DNA from: Plotosus lineatus
Lineage: Eukaryota; Chordata; Actinopteri; Siluriformes; Plotosidae
Direction of reading: 5' to 3'
Assembly: GCA_024760905.1 (NCBI GenBank)
Contig: CM045733.1
Coordinates: 69,513,501-69,577,500 of the forward strand
DNA: 64,000 nucleotides
The notes below the pieces were generated by a model. That model had not been told where the DNA came from. It ran no database searches and saw nothing but the letters and a program-made list of their open reading frames with translations. Numbering within the stretch: position 1 is the stretch's first letter; each line of letters starts with the position of its first letter. Below, one piece after another: positions 23,886-35,371 of the stretch. Position numbers and translations under genes: made by a program.

Positions 23886-24615
23886 CAGTCGGCCCCAATT
23901 TACGAAGACCCCTTTGTTCGAAATCCCCGGATTACGAAAAACATTTTCTTGAGTTTCCGTCTCCGAAATACGAAACAACCCCCTCTTACGAAAAGAAATT
24001 CAAAATTCAAACGTGCCAATCAAAATTTCACATGACGCGCGAGTTGCTCTCTCATTGGCTGTCTCTCAACATCCCGCCCCGCTGGCCTCCCAGATAGACA
24101 CAGAAGGAAGCTTCACTTTTTAGTTTTTAGTTTAGTTTTATAAGTTGTTTAATTCAGTAAAATGTTTAATAAATGTGGGCGCATTTGAGCTGATCTGGAA
24201 TTCCGATCCCTCAAGGAATCAAATTAAAGTTGAGTTTGTCAAGTAGGGAATGCGTTTGAATTCACGTCTTGTGGGCGTGAGAAGGAGATAGAGCGAGAGA
24301 GAGAGAGAGAGAGAGAGAGGTGTGTGTGTGTGTGTGTTAATAAAAAATGTTTAATAATGGTTTAATTAATAAATATGTTAATAAAATTGTTTAATGGTTT
24401 AATAAATAATTTTCTTTTACTTTAACACATATTTCATACAAAATTGGTGTACTTTTATCATTTTTAAAGGGTTTATGGGTTTTATCCAGTCCAAGGACTG
24501 GAGACTTGGAACAAATTAGGCGTTTAACTGGTAAGCTGCGACCCCTACTTATGAAATCCCCACATTACGAAAATGGCTCTGGAATGGGTTAATTTCGTAA
24601 GTTGGGGGCCGACTG
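23886..24615. mobile_element. Tigger-like MITE, family T1 relative
   Basis: Ends CAGTCGGCCCCAATTTACGA and ...TTCGTAAGTTGGGGGCCGACTG with TA on both sides. Internal order and several blocks resemble T1 copy 2 but the termini differ, so it is a sister family. It contains a (GA)n(GT)n run near 24290-24340 and no transposase. Confidence 0.85.
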
Positions 24616-24954
24616 TACTATGTATCTATTACATGCGCTAAAATATGCTTCTTAAACACATTCTATAGACAGTCTTACTCATTAGTACAGTATTAATGTA
24701 GTAAAATATAGTAATGATTAAGAAAAACTTTTCAATTTTTACTGTTATATTTATTGTTGATAAAATATAGACATCATACAGCATATACTGTTGTAAAGCA
24801 CTCGTTTTAAAGTCTTTTTCAATTATTATTTCAGTACAGTATCTAAGTTAATGTTTGTGTGTGAGATTTTATGTTCTGTAGCATGTTTAACAAACAATAC
24901 CAAAAGGATAAACTTTATTACGCTTCATGTCCTTTTACATTGAAATTGGAGTGA

Positions 24955-25300
24955 CGTCTTGGAGTGACGTCTCCAAGATGGCGCTGCCTAGAGGGCAACT
25001 TTGCGGAGTTCTCAGAGTCAAATTGTTTCTTTGTTTGTTTTAATTTGTTTTATTTGTTGTTTTGTTTGTTCATGTTTTGCACGATGCTCGTCTATGACCT
25101 GTCGGCCCTACTATAGCTATGAGATTGGAGTCTTCAACTCCTATCCTGAGCTAATATGTTATGGTAGCTCAATGCTAGCTGCACCACGGCTAACAATAAG
25201 CCCAGGCAGGAAGAGGCCGAACGACGACTCTGGTGCTTGGGATCGCAGGGGATGAAGGCCGTGTAGCCGGCTGGTGCAATTGCCTCGTCGGGTGTAATCT
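24955..25300 (+). mobile_element. Possible LINE 5' region fragment
   Basis: GTCTCCAAGATGGCGCTGCC followed by T-rich tracts of TTTGTTTG type and a CTATGAGATTGGAGTC block resembles 5' ends of some fish LINEs as I remember them. There is no RT or endonuclease in it, so this is weak. Confidence 0.3.
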
Positions 25301-25449
25301 ACTATATATATATATATATATATACACTAAAACAATTATTAACCTCAGGCTCAGTGGATAACTCGAACTTGAATACTTCCCTCTATGGTCCCTCTTGAGG
25401 ACTATTCAGCCGCCTGCACCTGGTAATAATAATTGGTAATCAAACTGCA

Positions 25450-25757
25450 ACTTAGTTGGGGGGCTGGTGCCCATCTCATCCGACTCTGATTGAGGGTGGG
25501 GTGCACCCTAGAAAGCCTTCCAGGCCATCACTGGTCCAACATTCACACAACCATTCATACATAGGAGCGATTTGGAACAGCCAGTTAGCCTACTGTACAT
25601 GTTTTTGGATTGTGGCAGGAAAGCGGAGTATCCGGAGGAAACCCACGCAAACACAGGGAGAACATGCCACTCCACACAGAAACACCCAAGCTGGGAATTG
25701 AACCCAGAACCATCTTGCTGTGAGGCAGACGTGCTAACCACTGTGCTATACCACTGT
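25450..25757 (-). mobile_element. SINE-B with L2-like tail, head damaged
   Basis: Body blocks (plus strand TTGGAACAGCCAGTTAGCCT, GGAACCCACGCAAACACAGG-like) and the tRNA-like head are clear on the minus strand. The outermost tail bases are missing. Confidence 0.8.
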
Positions 25758-25879
25758 GCTGTTACATCAAGTACTGTACTGTATTTTAGAATAATATAAT
25801 TTTTTTACAATAATTATGCTATGCACTGCCACTTCATTTCAGGAGGTTTTTTTTTTACATCTTGGTTCCAACTGGGCCT

Positions 25880-25993
25880 GTACTGTGTGGAGTTTCCATG
25901 TTCTTCCTGTGTTTTTGTGTTTCCTCTAGGTACTCTGGTTTCCTCGCAGTACAAGGACATGCAGATTAGGTCAAATGGCTACTTCTAATTATC

Positions 25994-26039
<46 letters not shown>

Positions 26040-26095
26040 CGTAGTAATCCTGTGTTGAACTAGCATCCCATTCAGAGTGTGTTAATATCAGGTGC
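25880..26095 (+). mobile_element. SINE-B fragment holding (GT)n
   Basis: Starts inside the body (TGTGGAGTTTCCATGTTCTT), passes CAAGGACATGCAGATTAGG, and is expanded by (GT)n at 25996-26035. The head is absent. Confidence 0.7.
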
Positions 26096-26693
26096 CCAGT
26101 GTTTCTGTGGTAAATTTCTGGTTTATGAACAAATGAATAAGTGACTATCATATTAGATAATGAAAAAATATATGATATTATAATTATCTAAAACAAATGA
26201 GGTACCTTTGATAAGCATTTCACATTTAAATAAAAGTGTAGCCGCACCCATGGATTAAAATCCATTACTGTCGGGTTCTGAGTGTTGCAAGAGCAAAGCC
26301 TTGACCATATTGTCTGGCGGTCACTCCAGTTATAACAACGCCAATGCTATCTGCAGCCTGGAGTCACAACAAATATTGGCTGTGCTTTTTAGTGGGAGGG
26401 ACAGCATATTCTCCCTTTTATCTGTTAATCACAGAGGGTGTCTCTGGGCTCATGTATTTGTAAGGGGGTTAATACCACTTTTCTTCAGGTGTGTGTTGCA
26501 GCAGGAGTAGCAGTGGAAGCAGAGGTTGAATTTGTTGACTTCACATATGTCAGAGGAAACATGGGGTAGCCTTCACCCTTGCTGGTTGTTAACTGGTGTA
26601 TAATAGGTCAGAGCTGGCTTTCAGTGGGAACAAGCCTAGAGTAACAAATAATTATATAAATAACAAAATGAAAATTAATCAATGAATGAAAAC
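26096..26693. other. Unique intron sequence
   Basis: About 26270-26600 is GC-balanced with no repeat match in the window and no exon; possibly conserved noncoding DNA, untested. Confidence 0.3.
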
Positions 26694-26885
26694 GGCAGGA
26701 GCAACACAATAGCATAGTGCGTACCATGTCCACCTCACAACAAGAAGCCTGGGTTTGAGTCCTAGTCTTGGGTGTATCTGGGTAACGTTTGCAGGGTCTC
26801 CCTGTGCTTGTGTAGGTTTCCTTCAGGTATGCCAGTTTCGTCCCACAGTCCAAAAACATGCACAGTTGGCAATTCATAGATTAAT
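26694..26885 (+). mobile_element. SINE-B, tail missing
   Basis: The head is diverged (ACAATAGCATAGTGCGTACC), box B-like GGGTTTGAGTCC, and the body runs to CAAAAACATGCACAGTTGGC. Confidence 0.75.
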
Positions 26886-26997
26886 TACATTTAATCAGTC
26901 TCTTATTAATCTATTTATTTTATTTATCATTTTGCTCCTTAATAAAACACCACCAAGAAAGGGCAAGATGCTGCTATACACACAGCTACACAGAGAG

Positions 26998-27000
26998 AAA

Positions 27001-27032
<32 letters not shown>
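26998..27032. repeat. (AC)n microsatellite
   Basis: A pure AC run. Confidence 0.9.
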
Positions 27033-27036
<4 letters not shown>

Positions 27037-27344
27037 CCTTTGAGACTCGACTGGTGAATAACTGCACAATGAGCTCTATTATGAAAAATACAAAGAGGCT
27101 CATATGTATACTGCCTGCGCATGTAGTGCCTCGAGCTGATGGAACACAGCTGGTGTTGGTAAAGTGCTTACAAAGCCATACTCTCTGTATCATACACCAT
27201 GCTATGTTCCTAAACTTTCAACAGGTAATAGATCCAGACTGGATTAGACATTCAGAAATATAGATATACAAATAGTATATTTTGTAAATATATATAGGAA
27301 TTTATATTGCATGCATCACAATAACAACACGTCGTGATTTTATC

Positions 27345-27635
27345 CTGGGTGGCACAGTAGTAGTAGTAGGTGGCACAGTAGTAGTTAGCACTGTTGCTGG
27401 ACAGCAAAATGTTTATGGGTGTTGCTCGCAGCTGTTCCCTGTCCCACATGTGTGGTTTTCCTCTGAGTGATCCGGTATTCTCCCACCATTTTATTTATTT
27501 ATTCATTTTTATTTTACATCATTTCAAATGAGTATAAATGATTTTGTGTTCACCATGAAATAGATTGATGACCTGTTCAGGTTCTACCCTGCTGGCTGAG
27601 ATTGGCTCCAGCTTCCCTTGCCACTTTGACAGATA
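27345..27635 (+). mobile_element. SINE-B-like, strongly diverged
   Basis: A duplicated head-like start (GTGGCACAGTAGTAGTTAGC preceded by a TAG-repeat copy), shortened body, and a tail containing CTGAGATTGGCTCCAGCTTC. Confidence 0.6.
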
Positions 27636-27639
27636 AGTA

Positions 27640-27884
27640 AGGTACATCTGTTGGGTTTTTACATCAGAGCTTAGTGGCTCATCAGGCTGGAGCTTATCCC
27701 TGGTTTACATAATGTGAAGCAACTAGGGGTTCAACTACTCCTGGTTGGATCACACATTTCCTACCCAGCATTTTTACTGGTACACTACTGAGTGGACAAA
27801 GGCACCCTTGCCCAGAGATTTGAACCAATTACCTCTTGATCATGAGCCTGGAACCCTAACCACTACACCAGCAGCCCCCACAGA
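27640..27884 (-). mobile_element. SINE-C, internally shortened
   Basis: Plus-strand order TTTTTACATCAGAGCTTAGT ... TACTGGTACACTACTGAGTG ... CACTACACCAGCAGCCCC is the reverse complement of SINE-C. It lacks part of the centre compared with 12670-12978. Confidence 0.75.
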
Positions 27885-28359
27885 TAGGTGGTATGAATGA
27901 TTCGTGGTTGGATTTCATGGTGCAAGAAACTGCTAATTTAAATGTATGTCAGCTATATAAAGCAGAGAACAACAGGCAACTGATTCCTAGTAGGACATAA
28001 CACTACTCTCTACATTTATTAATCTAGTTATTTCACTTGTTTACTTTCAGCTCAGATTTGGCAGAGCACGCTGCCATCTCATGCTCTGTTTCTTTGTATA
28101 GATGCTGGCACTTAGCTAGCCTTATACAACATACTTACATGACCTTTTTCTTTTAGTTCTACTTGTTCTATAAGACTCAGCACAAGTGTTGCTTGTTTTA
28201 GAAAGCATTTTAGAACAATTGTAAAACTAGTTTGTAATGTGCAAATATGTTTATAGACCCATAGTGATCATAAAATTTTGTAATTTTCCAATGCAGTAGA
28301 TGTCACTTGAGTCTTTCTTTCTTTATTTTTAGGAATTCTCACTTATACATCCTCATCTG
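27885..28359. other. AT-rich intron sequence, nothing recognised
   Basis: No feature recognised. Confidence 0.45.
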
Positions 28360-28454
28360 CCAAATTGCTTAAACTTATGGTTAGGCCTGCGAAGGGGGGG
28401 GGGGGGGGGTGTCTGGATTCTATCTCAAACAACACTGGTCAAAGGTGGGATATA
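28360..28454 (-). mobile_element. SINE-B, left part (split by a transposon)
   Basis: The tail portion (GGATTCTATCTCAAACAACA, GTCAAAGGTGGGATA) ends exactly where the TA-flanked element begins and continues at 29302. A long poly-G lies inside it. Confidence 0.65.
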
Positions 28455-29301
28455 CCATATTCAACGTAATAAGTGCCCCGCTCCAATAAGCGACACCCAC
28501 CCCCAATGTTTTTTTTTTATCTTAGGTCTAATAACCGCCCATGTGTACTGGGAGCAAAATTGTAGATCAAACTTAGTAATTTTATTTGCTCAGTCTCTGT
28601 AACCGTAAAATGAGGCGTTCACTGCTTGTAAAAGTGAGTTTACACGGTATTTCAAAACCCCCCTGCCACTGGGGAATGTCTACAATGTTCATCAGTAACA
28701 ACACATTTGATTGTTCCACCGTGCTTTAAAAAACAGGAAAATAGTTTTTGCTGTGTTCTCTTGTTAAATGTCCAACAACCGATGAACCATTAGAAACTGC
28801 TACAGCAAAACTATCAGATGCTCTGAATGAATGGAGTGATAAGCCAGATATGGACCTATCAGAAAGTGATGACGAGGAATTTTCAGCTGATTCTCCTGGT
28901 CACTAACTTCATACATTTAAAGAAGTCCCTGGCCATGTGCTTTTGTTTATGTTAGTGTTGATTGGTTCAACATGCCATGTGCTAAAGTTGACATTCTGAT
29001 TGGCTCATTTTACTTGGGAAAATGTTTAAAGGAAATGTTTAAGGTAAAAGCATTGGGAGGGAAAAGTATTTTTTTAACTTATGCTGGTTTCTGTTTATTT
29101 TCAGCTTTCATGTAAGTAGTTTGGTTGATACAACAAAATGAATAACACAAATACAGTACCAGTAAAACTCTTTTATTGTTCTGTTATTATTCATGTTTTC
29201 CACCTCAATGGTAATAAGCACTTACAGTTCCACTCCGCTGGTAACATTTTAATAAGCGCCCACCCACTCCAGTTTTTTAAGCGCCCTGGGTGTGAATACG
29301 G
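28455..29301. mobile_element. TA-inserted DNA transposon, non-autonomous
   Basis: Ends CCATATTCAACGTAATAAGT and ...GGGCGC-type sequence finishing TGTGAATACGG are flanked by TA. Subterminal 'taagcgcc' motifs occur in several copies at both ends. At about 28790-28905 the plus strand can be read as a short acidic, serine-rich end (NEWSDKPDMDLSESDDEEFS) closing with a stop. That is compatible with the C-terminus of a pogo/Tigger-type transposase, so this may be an internal-deletion derivative. It interrupts a SINE-B precisely. Confidence 0.7.
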
Positions 29302-29574
29302 TACTCTGAACAGCTCGCCAGGCCATTGATGCGCCTAGGCACCCACACACAACTATTCACACTCAAATTTAAGGGCAATTTGGTACAGCCAATTAGCCTA
29401 AAGTGTATGTCGTTGGGCAGTGGGAGGAAATTGGAGTACAAGTACAAAACCTACACAAGCATGAGGAGAACATGCAAACTTCACACAGAAATGTGCGAGC
29501 CTACAACTCGTACCCAAGACCTTTTTGCTGTGAGGTATGCCAGGACTTGCTAACCACCGTGCCACCTTGCCACC
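29302..29574 (-). mobile_element. SINE-B, right part (head and body)
   Basis: Continues from 28454: CTCTGAACAGCTCGCCAGGC, body, and tRNA-like head ending at CCACCGTGCCACCTTGCC. The body is diverged. Confidence 0.75.
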
Positions 29575-30589
29575 CTTTATTAATTCTATTTATAGAAAAG
29601 AAAGATTTTATCAAATTGGAAAGTAGTTTATGAGCCCTGACTTCCATTTCTCAAAATTCACATGAGGAGGATTTTAATTGCGTTCACTGAGCAACTACAA
29701 CTCTTATGGCAAACTCTACTTTTAAAGCAGGTTCAAAGATTTTGGGGGGAAATATTTAACAAAAATATTTTTTATGAAATCACTGCCAATTTCTGAGTTT
29801 TTTTCATATCATGCCAAGTTACCAGTCAAAGTAACTTCAAAGATAAAGTCTAATACATGCTTCTTCTAATAAACTCAACACTGTCTTAGGAGATAACACT
29901 CATATACACAAGCTCACATGTGAGTATGATTGCCTACAGTCGCTCTGATTAACATGACCGAGAGGTATGTAATCCAGAGAGCAGAGCAAATTAGTCTCTC
30001 CTGGAGACTCTTAAACATGAACAAGATTCCATGTACCAAATACTTTCTTTACAGTGCAACTCTGTTTGCTTTTAATTTAGGGTTTCTTCCTTGTGGGTTG
30101 TGCATTGTATGTGCATCATAATCAGTGCACTGCAGGCTAATACATATTTTATCTGACATGCAATATTTAGTCATCCCTAAATTCAGGCTGTTCTAGAAAA
30201 CAGGATGATGGTTGGGGGGCTGCACAAAGCTTTTTTTTTTAAATGCACAGCATCCACGCTGAAAGATATACTAACTAAAGTCATGTTGTTCCAGTGTTGC
30301 TCTCCAAATAATACTGATAATAATATGAAGAAAAATATGAAGAATAAGAATTGTAAACACAAAGCACAATATTACCACCAGTTTTGGCTCACATAATTAG
30401 CGATATGTTAACCATCATCTAGAGCTTCATCTTAATTTCAGTCCACAGGATATGCCTATGTTACCTTGTCAGAATGTCTCTGACATCAAATCAGATGTTA
30501 CAATGGTAGCAGAATATTTTTCTGCGCAGGCTTAGAAATTAGCTACGGTCAGTACGTTACCTAACTTTGTGCACATAAAAAGTAGGGTG
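29575..30589. other. Intron sequence, nothing recognised
   Basis: No repeat family or exon recognised. Confidence 0.45.
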
Positions 30590-30790
30590 GTGCAATGGTA
30601 GAGCAGTGAGTGCTGAGTCCTCATAGCGAGATAGTTCTGGGTATGGCCCTGTCAGTCTGGGTCTTTCTTTGCGTCACATTGGTCCCCATGTGTCTGCTTG
30701 TGTTTCTTCATGTGCTCTAGTTTCCTCCTTAAGACATGCAGATTAGATTGACTGGCTGCAATAAACTGTCCATAGACTCTCAAAAATGGA
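30590..30790 (+). mobile_element. SINE-B, diverged, tail missing
   Basis: Head GGTGGTGCAATGGTAGAGCA, body with GTGTTTCTTCATGTGCTCTA and AAGACATGCAGATTAGATTG. Confidence 0.6.
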
Positions 30791-31130
30791 GTTACAAAAT
30801 AAGAACATATTTGTACGTGAAGAGCTACAGTACATCTGAAAATGATGCCTCAGTACTACAATGTTGTTCTTTAAGAGACCAGAAGGGCATTTTTTGATAA
30901 GCAAGGAATGAATAAAGTTGTACTATTTTAAGTCCAATACCTCCTGCAGCTATACAGAGGGTTAACAAGAGAAACATGGCCTAAAATGCAGAGCCTCTTG
31001 GTTACTAGTTATTAGTTAATTTGACAAGGTACAAAAATGGTCCTGGGATAAAGTGTACAGAACTGTGTCTCAAACAAATACAGTATACCCCTTCCTGTAA
31101 GAAGAATTTGTACCCATTTCGGAACATAGT

Positions 31131-31440
31131 GGTGGGTCTGGTGGCATAGTGGTTAGGGTGCTGCACTCATGATCCGGAGGTTGTGTGTTCAAATTCCAGT
31201 GAGACCCTCACTATGCTAAGACCCCTGGGCAAGGTCTTAACCACAAGTGTGCCTCTGTTCACCCAGCAGTATAAATGGGTACCAGTAAAAATATACTGGG
31301 AAGGTAACCTGCGATGGACTAGCGTCCCATCCAGGATGAGTTGTACTCCTAGTTGCTTCACGCTATGGAACCCGGGGATAAGCACCGGTCTGATGAGCCA
31401 CTATGTCTCGGGAGTAAAAAGCCCAAAGGACTGTACCTTT
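31131..31440 (+). mobile_element. SINE-C, near full length
   Basis: Head GGTCTGGTGGCATAGTGGTT, box B-like GTGTTCAAATTCC, then ACCCCTGGGCAAGGTCTTAA, TAAATGGGTACCAGTAAAAA, and end AAAAGCCCAAAGGACTGTAC. This is the clearest plus-strand copy of the family. Confidence 0.85.
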
Positions 31441-31441
31441 T

Positions 31442-31628
31442 TAGGAACACAGTGGAACCTCCATTTTTAAAATTGTAGTTGTGATTGTGGGAGTGAATGC
31501 TCATCTGTTTCCTTGTATGAACCCGGCTGCGATAGACTGACTAGTCCAAGGTGTTCCACTGCCTCTTACCTTATACCTGCTGGGATTGGCACCAGTCCAC
31601 CCAGATTCCACAATAGATAAAAGGATTT
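31442..31628 (+). mobile_element. SINE-B L2-like tail fragment
   Basis: Contains GTGAATGCTCATCTGTTTCC and CTGCTGGGATTGGCACCAGT near its end; head and most of the body missing. Confidence 0.45.
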
Positions 31629-32004
31629 CAAAAATGTGAATTACAGTATGTACAAAGTGTAGTACAAGATAGGTGTACCGAAGAAACTGCCTTTTTTTAA
31701 GGACAGTTTTATAGTGTTTCCCCCATCTGCAGTTCTTCTTTCCTTTACTATGGTCTAGTTTTGGTCAGCTTTTTGAAAGGTACAGAACACTGAAGGTCAC
31801 ATGCCCTAGTTTCATTCTGCATCTGACGGACATCCTCTACAATAGTCTACCGAGCACCTAATTGTATACACTGATATTGCATCAAATTTAGAAAAACTTA
31901 CTGTAGCACCATATGCTAGCAGTTACCAAGTTGTATTATTGGACCAGTGTTCTAAGTACACATGCAAAAATATCAATTTCCACCAGATTAAAATTCTGCT
32001 ATAA

Positions 32005-32095
<91 letters not shown>

Positions 32096-33097
32096 CAACC
32101 TTTCATAAATTTTTAAAGCACTGTGGTGTCTCTCGGTGAATCTTCTTTTTTCCCTCCAGCGTGAGAACGTACTCATTTCCCCAACCATATTGAGGAATAG
32201 CTCTTATTGCTTGTCCTACCAAAGAAGCTATTTCGTTTGAGGCTGTGTTTTTATGTATATATGCACTTTTAAATGATATTTGATCCTATCGTCCTGTTAT
32301 TTCTTTTGGAAAATATAACAGAGGTTTGCAGTAGCTTTTTCCCCCCCTAGAGAGGCCATACAAAACACTGAGACAGCAGCCTGGACTATTTTGTTCTTAC
32401 TTTCACCAGGGAAATTAAATTTGTGTGTGTTATCAAATTATGGGCCTGTTTTGTAACAGGTCTGCAGACGGAAACTGCTAAGACTGTTTGAAGGCAGGAT
32501 GAACTTAAAAAAAAAAAAAAAAAGCCGGTTACAGGTCTCAGTTCCTTCAGGGCTGCTTTATGGAAGAAACATAAAGAATGGTAAAGCATTTTTTTAACCT
32601 TTTCTCCACTATACATTAAGAGTGTACTGTATATGCAAATAGCATAGGCAAGAGGTGTAGATGCTAGGAAGATATCACAAGCTAGCTTAATATAATGCTA
32701 ATGCAAATATATCATTATCATAGGGAAATGAGGAAAATAGGACCAATTGAGAAGGCTTGAAGCCAACAAATATTATTGCTGTCATTTTTTGTGGGCCCTA
32801 CTTCGCCCAGCTTTCTTATTTAATGAACCATCAGGTTGGTCAAAAATGCTAGCCATTTATGTGTGGGAATCTATAATCAAATGTTGACTTTTAATCAGGA
32901 TTTTCAATTCATCAGTCAAAAATACGGAACACCCTCTGATGTCAGATTCCCAGTTTGAAAAATCAAGGGAACTTTACATACCTCAAGCTCCAAATCCAAG
33001 TTGACTCCATACATCAATGGAGAGAAAGCTGGAATGATGTCCTGTTGGTTAGGGGCGTTTCAACATTTTCAACATTTTCCAAAGCATACAGAGAGTA

Positions 33098-33100
<3 letters not shown>
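31629..33100. other. AT-rich intron with (TA)n and poly-A
   Basis: Holds (TA)n at about 32010-32093 and an A-run at 32506-32523. Nothing else recognised. Confidence 0.5.

Positions 33101-33128
<28 letters not shown>
33101..33128. repeat. Poly-T, 28 bp
   Basis: A pure T run; could be the A-tail of an unidentified minus-strand retroposon. Confidence 0.85.
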
Positions 33129-34337
33129 GACCCCTCCGAAAGTGCACAAATAAATGTTGACGATCTCTCAGCAGGATTTTTAATAATATATTAAACAAAA
33201 CAATGGTCAAACCTCTTTTATAAAATAAATCAATGTATTTCCTTGATCAATACCTCTTTTATACACCAGTCAAATAATAATGAAATCAATAAAAAATTAT
33301 ACTTTTAAAGAATTCTTTTTAATGACACCTGCTTTAATATTAAGACATTTGGTTTTAATAATAAAAATGACATTGTTTTAATAATATTATTTTAGATTAA
33401 AATATAATTCAAAATGTCTGCATTTTTTATTGGTCATTGGCTTTTGGACGACCACGCGTCAGTTTGTGATGAGTTGCCTTCTGATGTTTCAGCAGCTGAT
33501 ACTGGGTTGGGTAGTATTCATAAATAAACCATTGCGCACACAGCGCTTTTGTTTGATGTGCTTGTCGTATAAGTTATCGACCCGAAAGCCGCCATTGCTA
33601 AGTGCCCACCTACACAACGTTACCGTGACGTCACTGGGTTGGTACAAAGCACCACATGAAATATAGTGCATGCATGTCACAGCATATGATATAAACAACA
33701 TGGAATCTCACGCCAACAACACGCACAGTTTTTCAGCAGAAGACGATTCATCTATTCCTCTCAGAATCAGAATCAAATGTTATAGTTCAACCAAAAACAT
33801 TCTCAAATATATTTCAAACTACATCTGCAAGTACATGTGATAAATACATTTACAAGTTGAGCTAAAGTTATTTATCTATTCAAAGGCACAAACAAATATT
33901 AATACATTAATACATATTTACAGCACAAAAACATACTACTGTATTACTTGTATAAAAGTACTGAGCACGAGGCTGCAGATCCAGGCTGGATGGATTCTGA
34001 TTATTTTATCCATTCATTCTCTGTGCGTCAATGTTTGTGTTCTAACACATGTGCAGGAACTGGGGGCGGGACTAACAAACTGTGCTTTATTCTAACACTC
34101 GCACTTTGTTTGATTGACAGTGTTCAGCTATTATTGCTTACTGATAATGTTATGTTTGTTGATTGGTTAGCTCGGGCTTGCACATGCGCAGTGCCCATTA
34201 CACGTTAACTTCCGGTTTACTTCCTGACTCGAGTCATGCGGAACTTCTCCCCGACTTTCTCTTCAATAACAGTCATTAAGTTTATTTATAAAATTGTGAA
34301 TACACATCATTTCTTGTCCAGAGGAACTCAACTCCTG

Positions 34338-34371
<34 letters not shown>

Positions 34372-35091
34372 GGAATGGGGTGCACTACGCCCTTGCGTAG
34401 CCTTAAACTTTAAAAGCTTTAAGCGTTACCACCTGTGTTATGTCAATCATACGACGTTGTTGTTGTTGTTGTGCGTGTACCGCTCTTAGGTGGTTGGCGA
34501 ATCGTGCATTGAGAGTTTCAAATGTACACGCACAAAATAAAACAAAAAAGCGCATGTATTATTGTTGATCGACATTTTTATAATATTAAAATGCGTGCAC
34601 TATCTTACCCCCCCCTCCCCCTTAGTGTACATTTTGAACGCTTAGGAAAATGTTGAATGACCCCTTATGTGCTTCACATCAGCTCTGACATACCCGCAGT
34701 ACTGCAGTGGGAATGATTTCTTGTTTTAACTTTAGTTTAAGATGGTAGGTTGCATTAAAAAAATCTGAGGTCATTAAAACCCAGAAAGTAAGTTTACACA
34801 TTGAGGCAATCAAGTTTCTTTAAACTTACTTCATCAGTTTCTATGAACTTAAAATATTAAGGCAACTTTGTTCCTCTTTTTTAAAGTACAGTGTGTTCAC
34901 CTTCAGTGGACATATTTGCTATGGAGTTGGTATACACAAAAGGCAATGTAATACATTGCTATCATTTGGTATTGCTAACAATGGTCTACATGGCTAGAAA
35001 TTTATGATACTGATTTGTCTGAACTCAGTCAACTTGGATATGACATCATACCTGGCTATGGTAAATGCCTGTCTTCCCAGAACTCTTATAA
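33129..35091. other. Unexplained GC-variable block
   Basis: About 33425-33665 and 34040-34260 contain promoter-like motifs (TGACGTCA, CTTCCGG, ATTGGTTAG) and (GT)n at 34339-34369, unlike the AT-rich flanks. No terminal inverted repeats, RT or exon could be found. It may be the remnant of an unrecognised element. Confidence 0.35.
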
Positions 35092-35153
35092 CTGTATATC
35101 AGTGCTTCCCAATTATTTTCTGTGGCGCCCCCCCTCTAGGAAGAAAAAATATA

Positions 35154-35334
35154 CAGATGCTCCCCGACTTAGGTTCATCCGTTTTACGTGTTTTCGAGTT
35201 TACGTTTTTTTTTTAAGTCAAATTTTGAGTTTAGACGTACCAACGTAGTACGCTGACGTAATGACGAAATGACGCTGCATCCATTGTTTACAAACAACAA
35301 ACTGAACGTGCCCCTCCTTCTTCCTAGTACAGTT

Positions 35335-35371
<37 letters not shown>

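Noticed and set aside
33769..33870. Possible retroposon marked by 'cagaatcagaatcaaatg'
   Set aside because: It recalls a motif common in fish repeats, but the match is too short and has no second copy in the window.
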